A stretch of 10,440 nucleotides of DNA from a bacterium. GTDB lineage: Bacteria > Patescibacteriota > Minisyncoccia > Minisyncoccales > JANBVM01. The position numbers and the translations under genes were made by a program. Positions 1 to 5,803 of the stretch are shown piece after piece. The notes beneath the pieces are model-generated. The model did not search any database. It saw nothing but the letters and a program-made list of their open reading frames with translations, and had not been told where the DNA came from. Location: positions 1 to 10,440 of the forward strand of contig JAUVBU010000018.1 in the NCBI GenBank assembly GCA_030591065.1. The letters run 5' to 3'. Each line of letters starts with the position of its first letter. Within the stretch, counting starts at the first letter, position 1.

Positions 1-1101
1 ACTCCAATAGTTATACTTTTCGTTAAACCCAAGCTTACTTAAGGTAAAAAATGCTACAGAAAAAATTATTAAGTCGTCTATCATAAAAACGACCGTATAA
101 AGTAAAAGATAAAGATAATAATTAATACTAGAAACATTATTTAAAGCTAAAACCCTAGTAAAAATTGCGGGCAATCCAGCTGAGCAGAAAAATTCAACAA
201 GATTAACCCCAAAAGCTAAAAAGACAATTCCGATGATAACCCCCAAACCCATTGGTGACGAAACTAGTTTTTCGGCTTGATTTTTAAGACCATCTTTAAG
301 GTTTTTTTGGAAACCCCCCTCTCCATCTGTTACCTTACAAACGCCAGGCCTAAAGTTTATAAAGTTCCTAATCTGCCAAATCCCCATAGCTAAAGCAAAC
401 ATTCCTATTAAATTTCTAGTTAAGTTCATATAAGACACAGCTTGAAACAATTGTAACCAAGCAGCCAAAATTAAATAATATATTATTCCGGAAGTTAAAA
501 TAAATATTCCCCCAATTAAACACATTTTTTTTCTAGAATGAACATTCAATAAAAGGGTTAGCAGAAACAATAAAACCCACATAGCGCAAGGATTAAATCC
601 ATCCAAAGCAGCTAGGGTAATAGTTAAAGCCACTAGAGACATTTTAGAAATATCTATTTTTCCTAAAAATGGAATTGTAATAGTAGAGGGAATAGGAGAT
701 GCTCCTGTTTGCCCTCCGTCTTTTTCTCCTAAAGAACCTCTAATTTGTTCTGATATTTGTTCGCTAAATCCAACAAAATATTCTTCGGTAGAGCCAGAAA
801 TAAAAGTTACTGGCACTAATCCCCAACTTTGCTTGGCAACTCCATATTTTTCATAATAACTACGGAGCGTTTCTTGACTCTCTCTACTACCAGAAACCTC
901 ATATCTGTTTATTTTTAAGTCTAAATATTCTTCTTTAATAATGTCTAAAAATCTTTCCTCTTCTTTACAGTGAGGACAAAGGGCACTATAAAAAAAATCT
1001 ATCTCAACAAAATTTTCTTGAGCAGAAACAAAACTCGGCTCACCTATAAAGCCAAACAGCGTAAGAAATAATATTGAAAATAAAATAGCTCTTTTTTTCA
1101 T
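1..1101 (-). CDS. Secreted thioredoxin-like domain fused to CcdA/DsbD-type membrane domain (C-terminus cut by window edge)
   Basis: The frame is open for 367 codons from an ATG at 1101 to base 1 with no stop, so the gene is partial. Residues 1-27 look like a signal peptide (KKR, hydrophobic core, V-S-A before Q28). A thioredoxin-fold domain follows, with CPHC at 42-45 and the usual Val-Pro of the cis-proline loop at 96-97. After a Gly/Ser/Pro linker (about 128-145), hydrophobic segments lie near 153-187, 194-216, 228-245, 286-312 and 328-355. The first has GFNPC (C172) and the fourth FFCSAGLP (C306). Two membrane cysteines beside prolines are the hallmark of CcdA and the DsbD beta domain, which pass electrons from cytoplasmic thioredoxin across the membrane. 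I infer a one-chain relay reducing the outward-facing CPHC domain; a sixth helix would lie off the window. Its targets are unknown. It is 43 bases downstream of thiI. Confidence 0.8.
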   Translation of the reverse strand, partial: MKKRAILFSILFLTLFGFIGEPSFVSAQENFVEIDFFYSALCPHCKEEERFLDIIKEEYLDLKINRYEVSGSRESQETLRSYYEKYGVAKQSWGLVPVTFISGSTEEYFVGFSEQISEQIRGSLGEKDGGQTGASPIPSTITIPFLGKIDISKMSLVALTITLAALDGFNPCAMWVLLFLLTLLLNVHSRKKMCLIGGIFILTSGIIYYLILAAWLQLFQAVSYMNLTRNLIGMFALAMGIWQIRNFINFRPGVCKVTDGEGGFQKNLKDGLKNQAEKLVSSPMGLGVIIGIVFLAFGVNLVEFFCSAGLPAIFTRVLALNNVSSINYYLYLLLYTVVFMIDDLIIFSVAFFTLSKLGFNEKYNYWS

Positions 1102-1122
1102 TGAATATTTAAATTTTTTTAT

Positions 1123-1158
1123 ATTATATATTTTATATTATATTTTAAGACTCGTCAC
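1123..1158 (-). promoter_or_regulatory. Possible promoter for the thioredoxin-CcdA fusion gene
   Basis: On the minus strand GTGACG (1158-1153, four of six matches to TTGACA) stands 17 bases before TAAAAT (1135-1130, five of six to TATAAT). A perfect TATAAT also lies at 1128-1123. The gap is almost pure A/T, where -10-like words arise easily by chance, so this is weak. Read-through from thiI would serve equally well; no terminator hairpin is visible between the two genes. Confidence 0.25.
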
Positions 1159-2314
1159 CTATTTCTACAATCGATACGTCTTTTACGGCTTTTTTAACTA
1201 ACTTTTTAATATTTAAATTCTTTTCAGCTATCTTTACCTCTTTTGGATTAGACCTAGTTTCAGGATGAAGCGGTAAAAATCTAACACAACAGTCTTGGTG
1301 AGGTAAAATAGAAAGATTAAACGTATTAATATTTATTGCTTCTTTTATTATTTCTTCCTTATCTCTACAAATTAACGGCCTAAGAATTAAAATCTTTGTC
1401 GCCAAAGAAACTGTTCTAAGATTTTCCAGTGTTTGCGAAGCTACTTGCCCCACACTATCTCCCGTAATTAGAGCTAAAGCTTCTTCTTTTTTTGCTATAT
1501 CTTCAGCGATTCTTAACATAAACGTTCTATAAAGGATAACTCTTAGTTTTGCCGGAGAGTTTAAAAGGATTTCTTTTTGAATATCAGCGAAAGGAACTAA
1601 ATAAAGCTTAGAATCAAACTGAAACTTATTTAAAACCCCTGCAATTCTTTTAACTTTTTCTATAGAGGCTTTATCTGTATAAGGATGAGCGTGGAAATGA
1701 ACAAAAATTGTTCTCATTCCTCTTTTCATGGCCCGAAAAGCAGCCACAGGCGAATCAATTCCTCCAGACAATAAAACTACAGATCTTCCACTAACTCCTA
1801 CCGGTAATCCTCCTAATCCCCTTATTTTAGAAGTATATAAAAGGGCATATTTTTCAACTATCTCTAAAAAGCAGGTTGCTCCGGGATTTTTAAGTTTTAC
1901 CTTTTTTTTTAATTTTTCGATAATAAACTCACCAACTTTTTCATTAATCTGTTGGGAGGTAAGATGAAAATCTTTTCCAGCTCTTTTGGCAGAAATTCTA
2001 AATGTTTTAAAATTCTTCTTTTTTAAAGCTTCCAAAGCCTTTTTTTTCATATCCGAAAGAGTCTGTTCGCAACTATAGCCAAAGGCAAAATAACTAATTC
2101 CAAAAACTTTCTCTAAAGCTTCTTTGATTTTTTTCTTTTGCTTTAATCCTTTTTTATTTATTTTAATAATAAATCTACCAGAAATTCTTTTCACAAACTC
2201 AAAAGAACCTTTAGGCAAAGATCTTTCAATATTTTTAACTAACCTTCTTTCAAAAACACTTCTATTCTTTCCTTTCAAGGCTAATTCTCCGTAATGACAA
2301 ATAATATATTCCAT
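1145..2314 (-). CDS. thiI: tRNA 4-thiouridine synthase ThiI, without rhodanese domain
   Basis: ThiI adenylates U8 of tRNA and replaces its oxygen with sulfur taken from a cysteine desulfurase. Numbering from the upstream TTG, the N-terminal part carries HYGELALKGKNR (11-22), then a THUMP region (about 60-165), a PP-loop ATPase motif SGGIDSP (187-193), and TGDSVGQVASQTLENL (288-303). A Cys-Cys pair follows (346-347, in HQDCCVRF), where C347 aligns with the conserved catalytic cysteine of the ATPase domain (Cys344 in E. coli). The protein stops about 45 residues later, so the C-terminal rhodanese domain of E. coli ThiI is absent, as in B. subtilis. Rhodanese-less forms must receive sulfur directly, and iscS lies upstream in the same run. 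No thiamine gene is visible, so a tRNA role is more likely. I chose the ATG at 2314; an in-frame TTG at 2326 would add four residues and overlap mnmA by 7 bases. Confidence 0.93.
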   Translation of the reverse strand: MEYIICHYGELALKGKNRSVFERRLVKNIERSLPKGSFEFVKRISGRFIIKINKKGLKQKKKIKEALEKVFGISYFAFGYSCEQTLSDMKKKALEALKKKNFKTFRISAKRAGKDFHLTSQQINEKVGEFIIEKLKKKVKLKNPGATCFLEIVEKYALLYTSKIRGLGGLPVGVSGRSVVLLSGGIDSPVAAFRAMKRGMRTIFVHFHAHPYTDKASIEKVKRIAGVLNKFQFDSKLYLVPFADIQKEILLNSPAKLRVILYRTFMLRIAEDIAKKEEALALITGDSVGQVASQTLENLRTVSLATKILILRPLICRDKEEIIKEAININTFNLSILPHQDCCVRFLPLHPETRSNPKEVKIAEKNLNIKKLVKKAVKDVSIVEIGDES

Positions 2315-2319
2315 ATAAT

Positions 2320-3372
2320 TTAACAAATAATACCTCCACCTAAAACTTCATCTCTTTTATAAAAAACAACTGATTGTCCGGAGGTTACTGCTCTTTGACC
2401 AATCTTAAATTTTAATTTATATTTCCCTACTTCTTTACTAAGAATTGCTCTTGCGGCTGGATGTCTATATCTAATACTGGCCATTACCTTTAGTGGTAAT
2501 TTTGGTTTTTTTCCAGAAATCCAATTAATCTTTTTCAATCTAACTTCTTTTGAGTATAAACTTTTTTGTTCTTTTGAAACAATTAAAACATTCTTTTTAA
2601 TATCTTTACCTAAAACATAAAATGGTCCACCCGAAAGCATTATACCCTTTCTTTGCCCTATAGTATAAAACCATAATCCTTGATGAGTTCCTACTGTTTT
2701 TAAGGTTTGGGCGTCAATAATTTTTCCTGGTTTTTTCTTTAAATGTTTTTTTAGAAAATCTTTTACTGTAGTTTTAATAAAGCAAGCCTCCTGCGATTCT
2801 GCAAAATCGTGACAAGACAATTTAAACTTTTTTGCTAACTTTTTTATTTCAGTTTTTTCGTATCCACCAACTGGAAATAAAACTTTTTCGATTTGCTTTT
2901 GGGAAAGTTGCCAAAGAAAATAAGACTGGTCTTTGTTTTTGTCTTTTGCTTTTATTAACTTTGTGGTTCCATTCTCTTCTTTGGTTCTAGCGTAATGTCC
3001 CGTAGCAATAAAATCTACCCCTAACTTCTTAGCTTCGTCAAAAAATAACTTAAACTTTATCGCCTTATTACAAACAACACAAGGATTAGGAGTAGCTCCA
3101 AGTTTATTTTCTTTCAAAAAATCACCGACAACTTTTTCTTTAAACTCTTTTTTAAAATCAAAGGTATAAAAAGGAATTTTTAAGTTTTTAGCAACTTCTT
3201 TTGCTTTTCTGTAAGAACTTTCAAGAGATCTAGATTTTTTTTCTGGCCAAAGCTTCATAAAAATTCCGATAACTTCGAAGTTCTCAGTTTCTTTTAAAAG
3301 AGCCGCTGCCACCGAAGAATCTACTCCCCCAGACATTGCACAAGCAACCTTATTCTTTATTTTTTTTGCCAT
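2320..3372 (-). CDS. mnmA: tRNA-specific 2-thiouridylase MnmA
   Basis: MnmA makes the 2-thio group of the wobble uridine (s2U34) in tRNAs for Lys, Glu and Gln, using ATP and a persulfide on its own cysteine. The N-terminal PP-loop is SGGVDSS (14-20). TPNPCVVCN (94-102) holds the first catalytic cysteine, C98, with a second Cys at 101. GHYAR (125-129) and KDQSYFL (147-153) are family signatures. SQEACFI (193-199) supplies C197, the other half of the catalytic pair, and FYTIGQRKG (235-243) begins the central domain. The C-terminus ends with the usual LGGG. At 350 residues it is full length for the family. The ATG at 3372 lies inside the end of iscU (16-base overlap), so translation is probably coupled. 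The usual donor route is IscS, via Tus proteins in E. coli and directly from a dedicated desulfurase in B. subtilis; no Tus gene is visible, so direct transfer is the simpler guess. Confidence 0.97.
   Translation of the reverse strand: MAKKIKNKVACAMSGGVDSSVAAALLKETENFEVIGIFMKLWPEKKSRSLESSYRKAKEVAKNLKIPFYTFDFKKEFKEKVVGDFLKENKLGATPNPCVVCNKAIKFKLFFDEAKKLGVDFIATGHYARTKEENGTTKLIKAKDKNKDQSYFLWQLSQKQIEKVLFPVGGYEKTEIKKLAKKFKLSCHDFAESQEACFIKTTVKDFLKKHLKKKPGKIIDAQTLKTVGTHQGLWFYTIGQRKGIMLSGGPFYVLGKDIKKNVLIVSKEQKSLYSKEVRLKKINWISGKKPKLPLKVMASIRYRHPAARAILSKEVGKYKLKFKIGQRAVTSGQSVVFYKRDEVLGGGIIC
2324..2338 (-). promoter_or_regulatory. Shine-Dalgarno-like GGTGGAGG before alternative TTG start of thiI
   Basis: Near the end of mnmA the minus strand reads GGTGGAGG, six bases ahead of a TTG that is in frame with thiI, an ideal spacing. 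From the ATG at 2314 the spacing would be 18. The same bases encode the conserved Gly-Gly-Gly near the MnmA C-terminus, so the motif may be incidental. It is the only strong Shine-Dalgarno-like sequence before any gene here. Confidence 0.35.
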
Positions 3373-3827
3373 TTTTTTTCAATTTTTTCTAATCCTTGGT
3401 GATTTCTTTTATGTTTTACTTGAAGAGTTTTAGGTATTTCCCTATTATTCTTCGATAAATAATCATAGATAGCTTCAGCTAAAGCTTCAGATGCTAAAAT
3501 CGAGCAATGAATTTTTATTGGCGGTAACCCGCCTAAAGCTTTTACAATTTCTGCTTTTTCGATATTTAAAGCTCTTTCTAAAGTTTTACCCTTAGCTAAA
3601 TCGGTAATTATACTACTGGTGGCTAAAGCAGCCACACACCCAAATGTCTCAAACTTAATTTTTTTAATAACTTCTTTTTTTTTCTTGTTTTTACCAACCT
3701 TAATATAAAGTTGCATTACGTCTCCACAGACAATGTTTCCCACCCTACCTACACCGTCTGGATTTTTCATCTTTCCAAAATTATGTGGATTTTTAAAATG
3801 ATCTATAACTTTTTTTGTGTAAAGCAT
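3357..3827 (-). CDS. iscU: Iron-sulfur cluster assembly scaffold IscU/NifU-type
   Basis: This is the scaffold on which Fe-S clusters are built from IscS-derived sulfur before transfer to apoproteins. All three cluster cysteines are present in their usual settings: GNIVCGD (C34, with D36), FETFGCVAALATSS (C64) and IKIHCSILA (C108 after H107). The Asp two residues after the first Cys is typical of scaffolds rather than of regulatory or zinc-only relatives. The LPPVK loop that in E. coli IscU binds the chaperone HscA is nearly kept as LPPIK (101-105). At 156 residues it is longer than E. coli IscU because of a charged Lys-rich tail of roughly 25 residues after about 130; it carries no NifU-type ferredoxin or C-terminal domain. 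The gene starts 4 bases after iscS and overlaps mnmA. Neither HscA/HscB nor an A-type carrier is in the window. Confidence 0.96.
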   Translation of the reverse strand: MLYTKKVIDHFKNPHNFGKMKNPDGVGRVGNIVCGDVMQLYIKVGKNKKKKEVIKKIKFETFGCVAALATSSIITDLAKGKTLERALNIEKAEIVKALGGLPPIKIHCSILASEALAEAIYDYLSKNNREIPKTLQVKHKRNHQGLEKIEKKWQKK

Positions 3828-3831
3828 ATTT

Positions 3832-4995
3832 TTATTTTTTAAATGGAGAAATTGCCCTTAATTTTTTAACTGCTTTTGGTAAAACTTTTAAAACATAATC
3901 AATGTCACTTTTTTTAGTTTCTCTTCCTAGGCTCAATCTTAGAGAGCCATTTATTTTCAAAGGAGATATTCCAATAGACGAAAGTACTGAACTTGTTTTA
4001 AGCTTTCTAGAAGAACAAGCTGAACCAGTAGAAACAGCTACACCTAAAATATCCAACTGCATTATTAAAGACTCTCCTTCAATAAAAGAAAAGGCGATAT
4101 TAATATTGTTTGCTAATCTTTTTTTGGAATGACCATTAAGTGATACATTCTTTATTTCTTTAAATATTCCGGAAATTAATTCGTCTCTTAGTGTTGAAAT
4201 TCTTTTTATTTCAACCTTCATTTCTTTCTTACAAAGCTCGCAAGCTTTAGCAAAACCAACAATCGCAGCAGTATTTACCGTAGAGCTTCTTAGTCCAAAT
4301 TCATGACCCCCTCCATGTAAAAGTGGCTCAACCTTAACTCCTTCTCTAATAAACAAACAAGCTACTCCTTTAGGCCCATACATTTTATGAGAACTTGCCG
4401 TTAATAAATCTATATTCATTTTATTAACGTCAATTGGAATTTTACCGAAACTTTGAGCAGCATCTGTATGGAAAAGAACTCCTGCTTTTTTACAAACAGC
4501 CCCGATTTCTTTAATCGGTTCTATCGTTCCTATTTCATTATTGGCATGCATAACAGAAACTAAAATTGTATCTTTTCTTATTAATTTTTTTATTTCTTTT
4601 GGATCTACAAAACCATATCGGTCAACAGATAATTTACTTATTTCAAACCCCTGACCTTCTAACCAGCTAGCGCTCTCTACAATACAATCATGTTCAATAG
4701 AAGAAATAATAATATGGCGACCCTTATTTTTTTTAGCAAAAGCTATTCCTTTGAGAGCTAAATTATTACTCTCTGTGGCCGAACTAGTAAAAATTATTTC
4801 TGATGCCTTTGCTCCAATTAAGTTAGCCACTTTTTCCCTACTGTCTTCCACCACCATCTTTGCCTCTTGCCCAAAACTATGTAAAGACATTGTGTTTCCA
4901 AATTTTTTATCAAAAAATGGTTGCATAACCTTTACGACTCTTTTGTCTACGGGAGTTGTAGCAGCATAATCTAAATAAATTTTTGCTTTTTTCAT
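3832..4995 (-). CDS. iscS: Cysteine desulfurase IscS/NifS-type
   Basis: This PLP enzyme takes sulfur from L-cysteine, releasing alanine and leaving a persulfide on its active-site Cys. The N-terminus YLDYAATTP (7-15) is characteristic. H101 (in IEHDC) stacks on the cofactor, HTDAAQ (176-181) contributes the Asp and Gln that contact PLP, and K204 in SSHKMYGPKG is the Schiff-base lysine. The mobile catalytic loop is STGSACSS (322-329) with C327, and the loop length resembles IscS/NifS (group I) rather than SufS (group II). At 387 residues it is full length. The ATG overlaps the iscR stop in an ATGA arrangement, and iscU follows after 4 bases. Lying directly before iscU, mnmA and thiI, it is the likely sulfur source for all three; that sharing is inference from the layout. 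Confidence 0.97.
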   Translation of the reverse strand: MKKAKIYLDYAATTPVDKRVVKVMQPFFDKKFGNTMSLHSFGQEAKMVVEDSREKVANLIGAKASEIIFTSSATESNNLALKGIAFAKKNKGRHIIISSIEHDCIVESASWLEGQGFEISKLSVDRYGFVDPKEIKKLIRKDTILVSVMHANNEIGTIEPIKEIGAVCKKAGVLFHTDAAQSFGKIPIDVNKMNIDLLTASSHKMYGPKGVACLFIREGVKVEPLLHGGGHEFGLRSSTVNTAAIVGFAKACELCKKEMKVEIKRISTLRDELISGIFKEIKNVSLNGHSKKRLANNINIAFSFIEGESLIMQLDILGVAVSTGSACSSRKLKTSSVLSSIGISPLKINGSLRLSLGRETKKSDIDYVLKVLPKAVKKLRAISPFKK

Positions 4996-5423
4996 AACTT
5001 CTTTTTTTTATTAGGACCTAATAAATCAGCCAAGGTAATAGAAGACAATGTATCATCTAAAGATTCTTGAATTTTTTTCCAAACTCCAATAGTTTTACAA
5101 GTCTTTTCGCGAGGACATTTATATTCTTTTTCTTTACTTAAGCATTCAACTGGAAGCATTGTTTTTTCCAAAACTCTCATTATCTCTCCAATTTTAATTT
5201 TTTCAGGAGAGCGAACTAAAAAATAACCTCCTCTTGAACCTCTTTTAGAGGCAACTAATCCATTTTTTTCAAGATCTGAAACAATCTTTTCTAAGTAATC
5301 GAAAGATATATTTTCTTCTTTTGAGATTTGCTTCAAAGAACAGATTTTACTATCAGACCCAAAAGCAATTGCAAGATAAACCATCGCCCTTAATCCATAT
5401 TGAGTTTTTTTAGAAATTTTCAT
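4992..5423 (-). CDS. iscR: Rrf2-family transcriptional regulator, IscR-like
   Basis: Rrf2 regulators bind DNA as dimers through an N-terminal winged helix. The start MKISKKTQYGLRAMVYLA and wing motif SKRGSRGGYFLVR (59-71) are family signatures. Three cysteines in the C-terminal half, C94, C103 and C109, correspond to the Fe-S ligands of IscR (C92, C98, C104 in E. coli). Spacing of the first pair is longer (eight residues between instead of five), and the position of the fourth ligand, His three residues after the last Cys in E. coli, is Ile112 here. The protein could still hold a cluster with another ligand, or use its cysteines differently. It leads the operon and is preceded by a strong promoter with a palindrome of IscR-site type. 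The tail after about residue 136 is Lys-rich. Rrf2 is certain; the label IscR rests on context and the cysteine triad. Confidence 0.9.
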   Translation of the reverse strand: MKISKKTQYGLRAMVYLAIAFGSDSKICSLKQISKEENISFDYLEKIVSDLEKNGLVASKRGSRGGYFLVRSPEKIKIGEIMRVLEKTMLPVECLSKEKEYKCPREKTCKTIGVWKKIQESLDDTLSSITLADLLGPNKKKKL

Positions 5424-5438
5424 ATCTTTATTTGAAAT

Positions 5439-5467
5439 TTAAAACCGACCATTATGGTCGGTTTTAA
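5439..5467. promoter_or_regulatory. Perfect inverted repeat, predicted IscR/Rrf2 operator
   Basis: AAAACCGACCAT and ATGGTCGGTTTT (5441-5452 and 5454-5465) are perfect reverse complements around one T; the arms extend by TT and AA to 14 bases each (5439-5467). The core CCGACC-ATTAT-GGTCGG matches, in register, the E. coli IscR type 1 core YYGACT-RWWWY-AGTCRR as I remember it, except that the inner T/A pair is C/G. The repeat sits directly after the -10 element and covers the predicted +1, with the iscR ATG 15 bases beyond its end. A terminator is possible (GC-rich stem, then TTTT), but the T-run is short and the loop would be about three bases. Confidence 0.75.
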
Positions 5468-5495
5468 TATAACAAGAAAGATAATATGATGTCAA
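5466..5495 (-). promoter_or_regulatory. Predicted sigma-70-type promoter of the iscR operon
   Basis: On the minus strand a perfect TTGACA (5495-5490) is followed after 18 bases by TATATT (5471-5466, five of six matches to TATAAT). Transcription would begin near 5459, inside the inverted repeat, giving a leader of about 36 bases before the iscR ATG at 5423. The -35 begins just four bases after the ferredoxin stop codon, so the whole intergenic space is taken up by promoter and operator. Confidence 0.75.
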
Positions 5496-5499
5496 TCCC

Positions 5500-5691
5500 C
5501 TATTCTTCCACCTCAACCTTAACAATTGCTTCGTAAGGGCAAAGAGTTTCACCACCACCTTTCTCAACTTCCTCTGAGTTAATAACTTTTGATTTGCCGT
5601 CTTCATCCCAATCAAGCCCTTCGGGACAAGTAGAGATGCAAACTCCGCAAGCTATACATTTGTCCTTATCAACCTTATATTTTGTAGCCAT
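5500..5691 (-). CDS. Small single-cluster [4Fe-4S] ferredoxin
   Basis: This 63-residue electron carrier has CIACGVCISTCP: C12, C15, C18 and C22, followed by Pro. A final CP (C51) lies in LCPYEAI near the C-terminus. This is the pattern of monocluster ferredoxins such as that of Thermotoga maritima, where C12, C15, C18 and C51 equivalents bind the cluster and the Cys before the first Pro pairs in a disulfide. The partner Cys of that disulfide is not present here, so C22 is probably free. The protein is strongly acidic, as expected for a ferredoxin. I chose the ATG at 5691 because MATKYKVDKDKC begins where family members begin; an in-frame TTG at 5730 would add 13 residues but has no ribosome binding site. 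Redox partners cannot be read from the window; it lies beside the iscR operon that would build its cluster. Confidence 0.92.
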   Translation of the reverse strand: MATKYKVDKDKCIACGVCISTCPEGLDWDEDGKSKVINSEEVEKGGGETLCPYEAIVKVEVEE

Positions 5692-5719
5692 GGTTTTAAT
5701 GTTGTAATGTTTTATTTTT

Positions 5720-5736
5720 AAAAGTTTCAAACTTTT
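5720..5736. repeat. Short perfect palindrome in the ferredoxin leader
   Basis: AAAAGTTT and AAACTTTT flank a single base, forming a perfect 17-base inverted repeat between the predicted ferredoxin promoter and its ATG. It is AT-rich and unlike the iscR operator. It could be a regulator site or a weak hairpin in the leader; in such AT-rich DNA it may also be chance. Confidence 0.35.
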
Positions 5737-5768
5737 CTGACCTTTTTCTTAAAAATTTATCAATGCCT

Positions 5769-5797
5769 ATTATATCAAGCTTAAACTAAAACACCAA
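5769..5797 (-). promoter_or_regulatory. Possible promoter of the ferredoxin gene
   Basis: On the minus strand a perfect TATAAT (5774-5769) follows TTGGTG (5797-5792, three of six matches to TTGACA) with a 17-base spacer. Transcription would start near 5762, leaving a leader of about 70 bases that contains the 5720-5736 palindrome. The 112-base gap between gpmI and the ferredoxin ATG is the longest in the window, which supports a separate promoter. No clear terminator is visible after gpmI. Confidence 0.5.
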
Positions 5798-5803
5798 GTA
5801 ATG

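Noticed and set aside
1102..1144. A/T-only gap after thiI considered as a terminator or small RNA.
   Set aside because: No stem with G/C pairs can be formed; at most -10-like words are present.
1728..1967. Plus-strand open frame of 79 codons opposite thiI.
   Set aside because: It is antisense to conserved ThiI motifs, shows no recognisable family features and has no ribosome binding site or promoter of its own.
3902..4132. Plus-strand open frame opposite iscS.
   Set aside because: It mirrors the conserved catalytic-loop region of the desulfurase; the frame is open by codon bias only.
4751..4969. Second plus-strand open frame opposite iscS.
   Set aside because: Antisense to the conserved N-terminal part of the desulfurase, with no features of its own.
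4992..4995. Possible use of TGA as a sense codon, as in Gracilibacteria or Absconditabacteria.
   Set aside because: All genes are full length with no in-frame TGA, and iscR ends at TGA in a normal ATGA overlap; reading through would add only a few residues.
5439..5467. Reading the iscR upstream palindrome as a rho-independent terminator of the ferredoxin gene.
   Set aside because: Only four T residues follow the stem, the loop would be about three bases, and the position right after a strong -10 and the in-register IscR-type match favour an operator. A double role cannot be excluded.
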